A stretch of DNA of 64,000 nucleotides. Source: Montifringilla adamsi (lineage: Eukaryota; Chordata; Aves; Passeriformes; Passeridae). Both the position numbers and the translations under genes were made by a program. Shown here piece by piece: positions 50,006 through 63,300 of the stretch. The number at the start of each line of letters is the position of its first letter. The first letter of the stretch is position 1. Below the pieces are notes generated by a model, which did not search any database, had not been told where the DNA came from, and worked only from the letters and a program-made list of their open reading frames with translations. Location of the stretch: assembly GCA_017590115.1 (NCBI GenBank), contig JAGGNK010006448.1, positions 13,207,860 through 13,271,859 of the forward strand, in the 5' to 3' direction.

Positions 50006-51239
50006 GTAAGTAACTCTGTTCTGGTTTTTGTAGGTGCTGAGTGTCTCTTATATAAAGACTGTAAATACTCAGCAGCTTTGTAAACCAAGCCTTTTTTCCA
50101 GCTTTTTGCCAGAGTGGGGACAGGACATGGCAGTGCTGATTTGTGCAACCTGAAAAACTGCTTAAAAGTGAACAGTTCCAAACTGAGTTAAAAATGTTGA
50201 GATTGGGTATAATAGGAAACCAATACATGTTGAAATAGTTTGTTCTGTAACTTTCAGCTTAAGTTTTTAAAACACAGCTTTAGTAAATGTACTTGTGGTC
50301 ATTAAAAATGACAGTAAACTGTTGAGTCAGCTCTTTAAGCATAGAGAACTAGGGACACTGGTGAGAAACTGCCAGTGCTTTTTGTTTAGCTTTATAGACT
50401 TTAAAGAGGAGTTTCTTACAATGCTTATTACGTGTTTTAGGATGCAGCCTAACCATATAGAATAGGTGTTTAGAAAACAGTTTGTTCTGCTGAGTGTAAA
50501 GGGCTGCCTTTCTGTAAAATCAAGGTAGTCTTAAATTATAAGTGCACATATACACGAGTGACACTGTGTCAGTGCAATGATGAGACTGTACCATCTGTGA
50601 ATACAATTATTCAGTCTGCTTGCACGGAAAATACTGAGAGATTACAGGAGGAATCTTAAATGTGGAGTTGTTATTGGATATATGATTTATTTCGCTTTTT
50701 AAATTGTTTTTGCTCGTGTACTTTCCAAAGGGACCTGACCCTTTCTGGTCTTTAAGGCTTCATGCTGTGTTCAAAGCCTGAAAGGAGAAAAAAAAACTGT
50801 GAAGATCTAAAAGGCATTATGTGCTCTTAAAGAGGAGATGTGGGAAAAAGGTATCACTGGATGTATCTAAACTTCTTTTTAATGAAACAAAGAGTGTATT
50901 TAATAAGAATTCATAATGAGTACTCCAGTGGTTGTTAGAAGTTTTCACCATGTTGTAATAGCTAACACGATGTCAAACATTTTGCCCTTGCAAGTTTTTG
51001 CAATTTGCAATTTTCCAAACGTGAGACCTGTTGAAAGTACAAGTGATAATGGACAAACTATACCCCCTACAGTCTTTGTCCCACCAAATCTTTCTTCAAT
51101 TAATGCTGCAGCAGGAGTTTTATGTAATAACATTTGCGCTTGTGAGCCATCCATACAAAGAAAAAACAATTAAAATGCCTTAAATGTTCTGCTTACTGCT
51201 GTTATTTGCTTGTGTGAATGTTGCATGTCAGCTAAATGG

Positions 51240-51480
51240 ACCACGGAATAGATAAAGTGATTGGGTGTAGGAGAGTGCACACTAAGCTTTGTCTATCATT
51301 ATTGCTGGGAGCAATCAAATTGATGCCAGCAGGACAGTAGACGCGTTGACAGCTGTAATTATGTATCTCCATGGTGATCACTTTTGGCCTGTCATGGAGG
51401 CCCATGAGTCCCCTCCCTTGCAAGCATTTAATCACATTGGGCTGTCACTTGTCAGGTAGATGGGGTGGGCTGGGAGTTGT
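51240..51480. promoter_or_regulatory. Candidate conserved non-coding element (TALE/homeodomain words)
   Basis: It contains a dyad ATCAAATTGAT (51314-51324) and a composite TGACAGCTGTAATTA (51347-51361) joining a TGACAG half-site of MEIS/PKNOX/TGIF factors, a CAGCTG E-box and a TAATTA homeodomain core. Three further TGTCA words lie at 51390, 51443 and 51450. No repeat signature is present. Motif density and texture suggest an enhancer, but conservation could not be measured here. Confidence 0.4.
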
Positions 51481-52129
51481 GCTTAGGGGGAGAGGTGAAT
51501 TGAAAATGAAGGGTGGGAGATGCCTGATTGCTTCACGTAGTCCATCGTGGTACCAAAGAAAGAGATTTTAATTACACTGGAGGCTTCAGAGCATTGGGTT
51601 GAGGAGCTCATATGGAGTCTCTAGGCTTTCCCTTCCTGTTTACTTCCACTGTCATATTAAAAAATAGAAGAACTATTTTTATGTAGATACTCATGATTTG
51701 GTGTCTTAATACATATATTTCTGCTAGCATGAAACTAATTTCTCTCCTGAGGATGTCATGCTGCAAAGAACAAAATTAATGTGGCTAAAAAGGTACAGCT
51801 TTACAGGCCCATTGTGCCGTGGTGTTTGTTTTCTGCATTTTAGGTTTTAGAGTTGTCAACAATTTGAGAAAAATTAGCAGAGACTTGTAGTGTGTCACAG
51901 CAAGTTCAGCTTATGTGTTATTGCCAAATGTACTTACAATTCATTTCTTCTGTGTCTTAAGTTAGCTCTGATTGCCTACCAAGCCTGTGTCAGCTGCCCA
52001 TGCTGGTGGAACTGGTGAGAATGGCTGTGTGAGAGCCATGTTTTGCTTAGCCATAGAGAAGAATATGATGGCTGGTTTTGTATCACGTAGTTTCTGATTT
52101 ACTTAGAACATGGTGCTCATAAATGCCAA

Positions 52130-52150
52130 TTTTTTTTTTTTTTTTTTTTT
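52130..52150 (+). repeat. Poly(T) tract, 21 bases
   Basis: An uninterrupted T run between two candidate regulatory stretches. Confidence 0.9.
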
Positions 52151-52483
52151 GTCTTTGGTAATGAAGCTGAAGACAGGTAACTACAAACCAGCCCCTTATG
52201 TATGATAGTGAGCTTTGATGCTTGGTGCTCCCACACAACATGTTCTGCTGTACCTGGAGAGCTCCAGCATTGCTCTCTGTCAGTGTGAGCAGCAGTCTGG
52301 TATTTTAATGACTCTTACTGGGAAAAGAAAATTCTTAGACTCAGATATAGCAAAGAATTGAGAAATACTAGAATCTGTTTGTGTTCCTAAGTGGAATTTG
52401 ATGCATTAAGAGTTCATTGCAGGACTGAGACACAGATTGTGCTTCCCCCTAGGCCCCTGCACTCAAGCATTTTTTATTCATTT

Positions 52484-52528
52484 TGCTGTTGTCCTAATGT
52501 AATAACACATGAGGATAATACAACAGCA
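52484..52528. repeat. Bulged stem-loop of 9 and 7-8 bp
   Basis: TGCTGTTGT (52484-52492) pairs exactly with ACAACAGCA (52520-52528). Inside, CCTAATGT can pair with ACATGAGG at 7 of 8 positions around an AATAAC loop, leaving a 5-base bulge ATAAT. It is an unusually complete intronic stem. Confidence 0.6.
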
Positions 52529-53899
52529 ATAAAGTGTTAGGGCTGTAATATGAATGAGCTCTAGGCTGCACAGGACCTTTAACCCTTGCTTTTGCTAAAT
52601 ATCTTAAATACTGCGTAAAAGAAAGGAACTGTATTAAACAGAAGCAAATGCTGGAGGTCTAATAAATATTGCTATTATTTATCAAGTTCAGCACATTATA
52701 GTGAGTAGCTGTTGAATTAGGGTTTCTTGTTCATCCAATATTCATTAAATTCTGTCACACCATATAGTTTATAAAATCACCTACTGTTACCAGGCTCTGA
52801 AAATTTAAGCACCACAGGGAGAATTTAAGATAGTATAAATGTATTTCTTTTTTGCTGTCATTTTTTTGGTCATCTTGAGTTTATTTTATGAAAATTAACT
52901 TCCATAGAGGACTGCAGATTTTTTTTAAAGGATGTTATGCAGTAGTTTAAGTAGTCTATATTCACAGTACCCTTTTCAAGATATTGTAGTTAGAGAAAAA
53001 TGTGAGTTTTGTATTGGTCATGTGCATATGTTGTGTATGAACAGAACCATAGAGCCAGGCAGAGCATATAGTTGATAGCCTCAGAAGTCTTAGTTAACTT
53101 TAGGGTCTGACTAACCTGCTTATGGTCTGAATTATGCACCTTTCGTATGTTTCTTCTTTGTCAAAAGATGACATACATATGTTAATACTTACCTATGCAT
53201 ATGTAAAGCACTCCTGAATGCTTGTGTGCAATCACTTTATAGGTGCTTCTTCAGAGACAAAAGTCACAGTACAATGCAAGTATGTGTGGAGTATGTATGG
53301 TATACCTTGTCTTATGTATGTATTTATTGAGTATTTAAAAAAAAAAGTCAAGGGCAGGGGATTTCTCTGGAACTGAGTAGGTAAATTAATTCTTTGTGAT
53401 TTAAATGTGAGAAGATGTGCATTGACTTTATACATGGACAGCCATTCTGTGAGAAGGGATGGTTTAGCAGCTGAAAGAAAGGAAGCTGAGAAATACACTG
53501 CATGTTTTTTCTGTAATCATGACATGTCTGAACTACCTTCTCATCAGTAGCTAATGTTAAATGTACCTGATGTGAGTAGTGGGGAGCCCAGTTAAGCACA
53601 GATAAAGCACATTCAGATAACAATCTATTAGTGGTACAGAAGTAATACTGCCTTTACATGTGAATAAGTATAGAAAAAATGTAAATATGTAAATATAAAT
53701 ATATGAATACAAACATGTGAATAAGTGAATTTCTTCTTAAAATAAATATGTCCTAAGAACTAGTCAGACAATGTTTCTTACTGAAGAATGTGAATATATC
53801 TGCTAGGGTATCTTTTTATGTCATTTGGATAATAAAGTCATCATCATGCCCTCATGTGGATTCTCTAGACAAGAGGTTCTACATGTGGTCCCTTGATAA

Positions 53900-54240
53900 T
53901 TGCCTAAATTAAAATATTAAAGGCCTAACAGCCGTTGCGTTGACCTTTTTCTGCCTTGCTGCAGACAGATGAGCTGCTGTTTATTACAAAGGTTCCTTCC
54001 CACAGGTGAAGATTTAAGTGAGATTCCAGGACCCTCTTTCCCACCCCTTTACAATGCAGTATATCAGAGCCCTGCTGTTTCAACAGCTTTGATTAGAGCC
54101 CTCCATCCTTATGATCCCCAGAATGCATTTATCACTCGAATTATTTTGATTAGTTTAAAAAAATATTTCAGATTCCAGTGCTTGAAACCAGCAATTTAAT
54201 AAATATTTATTCCCCAGAAATTGCTCATTTGAAAAGTTTT
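53900..54240. promoter_or_regulatory. Candidate conserved non-coding element with repeated TTTGATTAG
   Basis: TTTGATTAG occurs twice, at 54088-54096 and 54145-54153. GATTAG is the reverse of CTAATC, an OTX/PITX-like homeodomain word. Nearby are ATGCATTTATCA and AATAAATATTTATT words, with no repeat-element signature. It lies about 900 bases upstream of the exon at 55141. The enhancer reading is inference from texture and motifs. Confidence 0.38.
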
Positions 54241-54951
54241 GTATGGCTAACCTCATTGTTACAGTGATGAAATCAAACTGAGAGAAGAAAACAAGAATCA
54301 GCAATATACAAACTAACTTGTTGGCTGGTTAACAGCAATCAGCCTCTTCAAAAGAAATTTTTGAACTCGTGTTATTTTTTTCCATGAATATTGCAGAATC
54401 AGAGCTTTAATTGGGGCTGTGTCCTTACAAAGCAAAGCCATGGAAAAAGCTGTGTAAACATTAAAGCCTCGGGGGAAGAGCAGCAACAGAAAAAAAGATG
54501 CTTAACAGTTGAGAGGGTGAGACAGAGAAGGAAAGTGTTACAGACATGAAAACTGTGGGCTCAATATTCCTATGGAGCTGATAAGCAGAGCTCCAAAGTT
54601 CCTGCTGAATGCTCCCTACTTCTATTCCTACTGAAGCCCTTGGAAGGGCTGTAGCAGAACATGAGGGATGTGATTACATGTAGATGCAGAAAGGCTGTGA
54701 TTATAAGGGTCATCCCTCATGCCAAGTGTCAGTCAGAAAAATAATTACAACTGTATTTTATTGCAGGGATTAAATCAGAATTGAATGTGTTTAGAGTTGA
54801 AGCGAGTGTAACACAGCTGAAATTCTTAGATCAGATTTACTGTGTTTACTGTGCCTTCTAGGGAACAAAAGAGAATTTTGACTATGAATTCAAGATTGCA
54901 GTCAAGTTTCTCATAAAGGAGAGACTAATTTGCAAATGTTTTTGCTGGTGA

Positions 54952-56010
<1,059 letters not shown>

Positions 56011-56086
56011 CTGATTACCTATGGCTCTAATAGAGCTGAAGCACTAAAAAGAATGGAAGAGGCTTTGGACAACTACGTAATTCGAG
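56011..56086 (+). CDS. PCCA: PCCA exon (equals human exon 16), residues about 452-477
   Basis: 76 nt starting in phase 0 and ending after one base of a Gly codon. It encodes LITYGSNRAEALKRMEEALD then NYVIR. LI.YG..R.EA...M..AL..Y.I.G is the conserved helix of the C-terminal biotin-carboxylase subdomain, where the next exon should begin with the rest of Gly and VTHN. The acceptor has a ten-T tract and ctttag, and the donor g|gtaact is acceptable. I looked for the following exon up to base 64000 and did not find it, so this is the last PCCA exon in view. Confidence 0.96.
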
Positions 56087-59000
56087 GTAACTAGAGAAAC
56101 TTGGATTCCTAGTGTGATAGGCTGTCATCTATTTCAAGAAAACAGCTTGAAAATGTAGTAATTAGCAAATTGAGTAAAGTTCCCACTTCTTAAGTGCAAA
56201 TTAAAAAAGGAAAAGCTTGTGTTAATTAAGCTGAGAAGATACATCAATTCTAAAGAGACTTTTTTTTTCAATTTTTCTTTTGAATATTGTAAGATAAATA
56301 TTTAGATAACTTTCTTAAAACTCATAGTTCTCACTGAATGGTAGCATGTAAATGATTTATTATGTTGTAGAGGGGGAAAAAAAGGCCATTACACTGTAAG
56401 AAATTTAAAGTATTGCAATTTTTTAGGAGTTTAATACATTGATGGCAATTAAATATTATCACAATGCAGTGGTTGATTGTAAAAATATATATTTCTCTAC
56501 TTTTCAAGGTCAATGTTTGGGTTTGGGCAGATACAAATGTAGGCTGTTGATCAGCATGTGTTTCAGTTCTTGCTCACTGATTGCATAGGAGATGCAGCCA
56601 TTCTTCCAGGCTTTCCAGGCAGCAGTGGTAAATCAGCCCTGACCACTTTTATCTTTTTAAGTTTTGTTGAGGGAAGCCATGTTTTGTGTGGGAGAAATCT
56701 TTAGGTCTTCCTCTGTGTCTTACAGAAAATAAGGAAGGACAACTCAGGATGAGAGAGGTAAAAATTTCTGTGAAGTTTCTGTCAAACTTGGTTTGGCTTG
56801 AATGCTGGGCTGCTGAATGGTAGAGTTGTCCTGTCGAACTTCAAAGATTTATCTGTCTAGGGGAAAATTAACATCCCTCTACCACAGTGTAGTTAGATAC
56901 ATGGTAGGATTAACCATTGTAAATGAACTGCTAACTCTAACATAGATTTATATTGGTGCAACTTGAGCCATTAGACTATTGCAGTACAATGTGCTGATGT
57001 AAACTCCTGCTGTAAAACAGCTGAGTAAATTTATATGAGAGAGAAATTTATACTGCCATAGTTAGATTGATGTGAAGTGGGATTTGTTGGTGTTGTTATT
57101 AATGGAGAGAGGCTCAGGATTCACACTCTGTTGTATTGATAGCAAGTGAAGCTAAAAGTATTTTATTTGATGAGAATATTGCAATTGTGTGTGCAGCACT
57201 GTTTTTTATTGTGTGCTATAATATGGGATGGAAAGTGGTAGTTTGTGCTTAGGTGGTTTGCACAGATGTACCTAATAACAGTTCCACAGATTATAAATAT
57301 TAGTGCAGTATGAGACCTTACACCTGAAAAGTACTAATTTCTATTCTTGAGGTTTTTACAGTCTTTTTATTAGTATGCATGTATTCATCATATCTAATGT
57401 CTCTGTAGTATTTCTATCTGAGAAAGCTTTTAGTCTATTAAAAACATTTAAAGAGGTAATTAGTGAACTACAGGGGGAATTTTTTCTAAAGTACTGCAAA
57501 GCACAAAATGTAATGTACCACAGGTTTAAAAAGTAGATGAATTTTCAGAACACGTTTTTAGTTGCAGTGGCTAGTGGTTTCCATTTGAAAACCACCAAGA
57601 TTTTTGTGTAGTTTTACACAGCTGGTAGTTTCTTCTCAGTGTTTATTTAAAATGGAACATTTGTGGATATTAAAGTGTCTCTTCTCTTGCCTAGTGTGGA
57701 TGATTCTTGCTAGGGTAGTTAGTAGAAACTGTTTAGTCTGTCATGTTATAAACTGCATTGACATGTGCAGAACTCCTTTTTTGGTTGGGTTTTTATTTTT
57801 TTTTGGTACCCTAAAATGATGGTGTATATTTTTGCTTTACAAAATTGGGTTTCTATGTAACAAAATATTAAACTGCCTTGATCTTTTGTAAAGTGCCTCA
57901 CATTGTCTTTTCCAACTTGAGTTTTTGTTAGTAGTAAAAGATACAAAATATTTTTTTTACCTAGTGTTGAAGTTACTTGGTTTTATGTTTGATTAGTGAG
58001 CTTGTAGATAGAGATTACCAGTCTTCCTGAATAGTATGTCTAGATCCCTGTTTGTCAGCACAGCCCCCTTGTCCCTCTGAAATTCTGGGAAGCAGCATTT
58101 ATGTTTGCATGGTGTTTTAGAGACACTGTGGTTTTTCCCTCTAAGTAATGAACTCTTCTAGAGCATTTTAGATAAGCAATACCAGCTGAAGTCAGTGTCA
58201 GTTGTAGTAATGATGTACGCTGGGAGAATTTCAGATTTAAAATCCCAAGGATTGCAGGTTCTGTAAACAAAGATGCTTGTTCACTCACATAGGGTGGGAA
58301 TGGGATGTAGGGTGCCTGGGTAATAGGTCAAGGACCATCTAATTCATAGCCTGGGGACTGCTAATGGAGGATGGAGTCTTCCCAATCACTTCTGTGTCAC
58401 CAGTTCAAAGCAGACAAAAGTTGGTAAGGAATTTTAGTCACTAATGTTTTGATGGTTGCTTGCTGACCTGTGTGAAATCAGTGGTTTTTATCCAGTTCCT
58501 AGAAGACAAATGTCTTCTTGGAGCAAATGCCACTACACAATGTCATTCATGGCAGTCTCAGCAGAGAATCCAGGACTGAAGTAGCGCAGTGACCGTTCAG
58601 GAGGTGACTCATTTAGGCTGGGTTGAGGCATGTTGGCAGTGTGAAGGGCAAGGACTTACTCTGCTGCTCCTTATCTGTTGGTTCTGTAAGAAAACATTCA
58701 GTTTCTTTGCTGTGGCTTTGAGGTATTCAGAAGTTACCCCATTCCTTTTTAGCTCTGTTCCATTTACAGGGAACAAGTCCCCGGACAAGTCTTTATTGAC
58801 TTGTTTTCTTGGACTGGATACTACCTGGCCTTGAATTCATGGTTTAGCTGCCCTTCCCAGTTGAATCTTCCCAACAAGATCATGAAGGAAATTAAAATAA
58901 TTAAGTTTTAAAAATAGTCTAATACTTGCAAAGAAAGCAGATTTCAGCAAAATTGGAGTAAGTCATACCTTAAGCAGCCAAGAGTGCATCATATAGTGCC

Positions 59001-59284
59001 TGCAATAGCAGTATTAAGCAAATAGGGATATTTGCAACAATGCTGTGCTCTGAAAATGCCTGATGCATGAATATTTTATTACCATTTGGGCTGATGACAA
59101 CTTGTACACAGTGAAAAAAGAAATTGTACAGTCTGCTCATTGATAGGTGCTAAGAGTATGACTAACTCAAGATTGAGTCAAGATAGAGTCAATGTGATCG
59201 TGGGAATGTAATCTCAAACTTTTTTCCTGTGTATGTTCCATTGTTGTTAATGGGAGCAGATGAAAGTCTAGGATAGTGTTTCTT

Positions 59285-59343
59285 TGAGTTGTGGATTAGA
59301 TTAAATGATCTCTTGAAGTTCTTTACAGTCTGAATTATTCTGA
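59285..59343 (+). mobile_element. Decayed CR1 3' tail, sense orientation
   Basis: GGATTAGATTAAATGATCTC followed by TTGAAGTTCTTTACAGTCTG and AATTATTCTGA follows the CR1 3' end (GGACTAGATGATCTC, AGGTCCCTTCCAAC, ATTCTATGA) with many substitutions. Only about 60 bp are recognisable. Confidence 0.6.
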
Positions 59344-60535
59344 CAGGAACTGACTTCTCCACTGAGAACTGATCTGAATTCAAAATCTCAGCTGAGACTC
59401 TGGAATGACAAAGGGTCTAATTAGGTAATATTTTTATCTCTGAGTCTTGCAGTATATTTCAGGGCTGATTAATGTTAAGGGTCCAACTCAGATTTCTCTC
59501 AAGAAGAGACATTTCTTGTTTTGTGCAGTGATAACTGGAAAATTTGTGAATAGTGAAAAGTTCAGGATTCCAGTCAAGCAGAGAGGCACTGTTGCTCATT
59601 GGGAAGGGGCATGATTTATTTCCTTTGAGCTTGCACTGTTGTTAGTAGTTAATCTCTGTCTCTTGTGGTGCTTTTTTCAGAAACTTTTTTGTTTTGTTTA
59701 TTTTGGGGGGGTTTAATTTGAACAGCATAAATAAGGTATTGAAAGAATGCCTTTCACTGTATATCCTGTGTGTGTAAACATGGTGCGGTGTGCTTTCCTT
59801 CTTGGCCTTTCTAAAGTTTTAATATGCTTTTGACATTTCTGGTGCTGGATAATCTGTTCATTTGAAGGCTTGTATAAATCCCAGTATGAAGTTTTGGAAA
59901 GTTTGTGTATGAAATTTACTTTTTATCTATTTAAATAAAAGAAATGGTTATATTTATGCATCCAGTCGACCACATTATCAATTCACTAGAGGGTCTGATT
60001 GGACAGATAGCTCATATCCTTGAGTGCAGATTATAGGAATCTTTCCTTTGACCTCTGCTTTTTATCTTCCCTGAGCATTCAAAAGTAAAGCAATAATATG
60101 AAGTTTAAGTCTTTGCATAAAGTCAGCCCTTCTCTGTTGAGATCCTGCTTGCTGTATGTAGAGAGGAATGCATTAGACCATTAGGGAGAAGGAAGAGTTG
60201 AAGCAGCCTCTGAAGAAAAGAATAAGCAGCAGATAGAGCAAGAAGGAGTAGAAATGAGGAGAGAGAATAAGGGAGCCACCAGCTGGGGATGGGGGAATTT
60301 TCCAGCATGAAGTGAAAGAGCAAACATAAAATAGAAAACATCAAAGTGTTAAATGTTTGAGGGGAAGAGAAATGTAGAAGTTAACTCTGAGGGAGACCTG
60401 CCAGAATAGTGGCAGCAGAAACTATTGTCTTGAGCTTTTGCAACTGTAAACACACTAACTGAGGGGGAAAAAAAGGAGAGCTGTACTTAGTGGATATTAA
60501 GTACTTAGTGTTGTGAGAAGGCCTTGGCTTTTCAA

Positions 60536-60620
60536 GAATCACAGAATGAATAAGATTGGAAGGGGTCACAGTGGATCATGTGGTCCAACCTCTCTGCTCA
60601 AGCAGGGTCATCCTAGAGTA
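60536..60620 (-). mobile_element. CR1 LINE 3' fragment, antisense
   Basis: AGAATCACAGAATGAATAAG then GATTGGAAGGGGTCACAGTG, ATCATGTGGTCCAACCTCT and CAAGCAGGGTCA match the reverse complement of the CR1 3' end. About 85 bp remain, and the far end falls into an A-rich stretch. Confidence 0.8.
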
Positions 60621-62454
60621 GAGGAAAAAACACCCAACCTCAATGTTAGTATTTTATCATATATTTCGAATAAATTGATTTTATGTACAAAGCTTTTCAC
60701 AGTAAACTTTAAGTTAGATCCAAACATCATAGATTACTGAATTATTTTGTTTTAACTTCGAAGATGCTTCTCTGTGTCAGTATAAGGTAAGTTTTAGACT
60801 CCCCTGTATTCTGAGCCTCTGCAAATGCATTCACTGGTATTGTGAATAAAACAGTCTTTGTGTGTAAAAAACCTATTTACTTGCAAAAACAGTGCATAGT
60901 GTCTACTCTTAAAAAATGAAATGAGGTTTTGTTTTTTTGGTTGCGCTTTTAAAAAATGCTTCAACAGGTCACAGCTTCTGCATAGCAGCGGTAACAGACA
61001 GGTACTTCTGCAAGAGTATTTGTGTTCTCACCCCTTGCAGATTCCCCAGTGTATTGATGTGGAAACCAAAACTAGAGAAGGGAAGGAAACAAGCTTAGTT
61101 CAAAATCACTAGAAGGGACCATTTCAGAATGCTTAGCAGCATCTGCTTTGAGCTGAGGTGCTGCTCCTGGTCTCGCCTTTTCTTAAGCCAGTCACAAGGA
61201 AGGGAGTGGGAATGGGAGCTTGTCAGTGAAATGTTGTGGGATGTTGTTTAGGAAGGGTTACAGATTACCAGTGTCCTGTGGAAAAGGAAGCTGGAAGGGC
61301 AATTGAGGTACAGGCTGCTCAGGTAAAAGAGGAAGGCAATGTTATTGGTGCAGAAGGGGAAATTAAAAAAGGTACCTTTTTTTTTTTTTGCCAGATAAGT
61401 TTTTTGTTTGTTTGGTTTTGTTTCCTCTCCCTTTTATTAAGGGGAAAGAACTGGGGCAGTGAAAAACAAGAAATGAATGTTATTATTTCTCTAGATATGA
61501 AGTTGTCCTAGTGTTGTATTCCCCATATTAAAAGTAAAAGGATATCTGAAGATGATGGTGGAATGGCCATTTGTTTTCTTTCCCTTTTCTTGACAAAGCC
61601 TGCTTAGCATTTATTTCCAATTATTCTACTGATTCACACATTCATTTGTGTTTGCTAACACTGTAAATAATGGTCCTCTTTCTCTTACTAGGAAGTTCAG
61701 AACCACATGCAGTTACAAAAGTTTGAGTTTGAACTTACGATTCTACAGTATGGTATTACCATATATTATCTCCTCTTACCTCCCTTCTTCTCCCCCTTTA
61801 TCTTGGTGTGTGAGTTCAGCAAGCTCCAGACTTTTGTATCTGAAAGAATTATTGTTTTTAATTGGCATACATTTTCAGGTCTGAGGGTCAGTGGTGTACT
61901 GATCCCATGTGAGAATTTTATGTAGATGTTTGTGTATTAAAATTGAAAGCTAAAACCCCCTTTTTTCCTTGCTTTTGGGATGGGACTTTGTACATGGATA
62001 GGCAGCTTTGAAGTGAGTTGTAGCAAAACACAAGCTTTGAAAGACAGTTAAACAGTTGAATGTTGAGGGTTTTGGGGAATATTATAAAAACTTTTGGAAT
62101 TATGAACATGGAACCTTGCTGGGTGGTAATCATGGACTTGGAAAGTTCATGTGTTGAAAGTGGTATTTTCATAGTCTGTGCAAATCTGATACTGTTCTTG
62201 TTTTAAGTGAACAGCAGCATAATCAGTGTTTCATAATGCTCAGTGCAGAGCTTAGTTAATATGTTTTAATATTTTCTTTAGAGAAATAACTGAGATACCT
62301 CCTAAGCTTAATCACATTTATTCCTATTCAGCATTTAAATTGTTGGGTGGTAGTTTAGCTTTGTCGGCTTGTTAAAAAGAGAAACCTCTAGTCCTGTGCG
62401 CCACACGTTGGGTTTGCAGTCAGTAAGTGTGCAGATACGTTCTTTCTGTTCCAC

Positions 62455-62700
62455 TTAGCACCATTTGAAATTATCAGCAAGTTAAGTCTATTCAACTGCT
62501 TATCTACAGAGGGGCATGTAGGACTCCAATTAAGTTTACATGGATAAATGCAGATTTGTGTTTGCAGCCATCAAGATGACAGAAGCTTAATACTGTAAAA
62601 AGGCTAATCAACACTGAATATGTTTAGTGTCAGTAAATATTTATAGTGAAAACATTGCCTATGATTTTGTGCCTTGGCATTCCAAGTTCTGATTTTTAGT
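62455..62700. promoter_or_regulatory. Candidate conserved non-coding element
   Basis: Non-repetitive sequence with many homeodomain- and SOX-like words: CCAATTAAG, GGCTAATCAACA, GTAAATATTTATAG and GATTTTGTGCC, plus CAGCCATCAAGATGACAG, which carries a TGACAG half-site. Assigned on texture only. Conservation was not measurable. Confidence 0.28.
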
Positions 62701-62875
62701 GAGTAAAAATGTGGTGTGATAGCCTCTTTATAAACCTGTTATTAAATTGTTTTCTATAAAATGAATTTTATTGTTGTCTTTGGGTTTTTTTGCAAGGATG
62801 GGTTTGGAGTTAGGCTACAGTAGCTAAGTTAATGAAAAGTCTGGTGTACTTAGCAGAGTTTTAAAGGCAGAGAAT

Positions 62876-62891
62876 GAAGGAAGGAAGGAAG
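62876..62891 (+). repeat. (GAAG)4 microsatellite
   Basis: Four GAAG units with imperfect extension on the right. Confidence 0.85.
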
Positions 62892-63280
62892 CAAGATAAA
62901 GACAGGCAGTATGGGGAGTAATTTCTTCTGATTATAATTTAATTTTTCTTTTTAATGAGAGTTTCTTTAAATGGGGATTGCTAATAAGCTCTGGTGAACA
63001 GTGTGATTTAGTGTGTTCCTGTATTCATTAGGCAATAATGACAATTTAACTGGAAAATTAGTGGAACCTCAGCAATTTGTGTTTTATATAAAGCATATGA
63101 ATATGTAGTTTTAAAAAATTTCATTAGCTCTCCATAATTTAAATGCTAGTCTGCTTTCTTTTACAAATGTATTCTGGAAAATAGTGTGTAAGATTTGAAA
63201 CCCAAGAAGCTACTGATGTAATATTGTATGAAAACTACAGCCAAGCAAAAAGAAAAAATAGAGGTACAAAACCAGTGATT

Positions 63281-63300
63281 ATTATATTTTATTATATTTT
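63281..63300 (+). repeat. Two exact copies of ATTATATTTT
   Basis: A 10-bp unit repeated once in tandem in an AT-rich context. Confidence 0.9.

Noticed and set aside
50916..51173. + strand ORF of 85 codons, overlapped by a minus-strand ORF of 74 codons
   Set aside because: Opposed open frames over the same stretch usually reflect low stop density in complex non-coding DNA. No family match and no splice sites in phase with PCCA.
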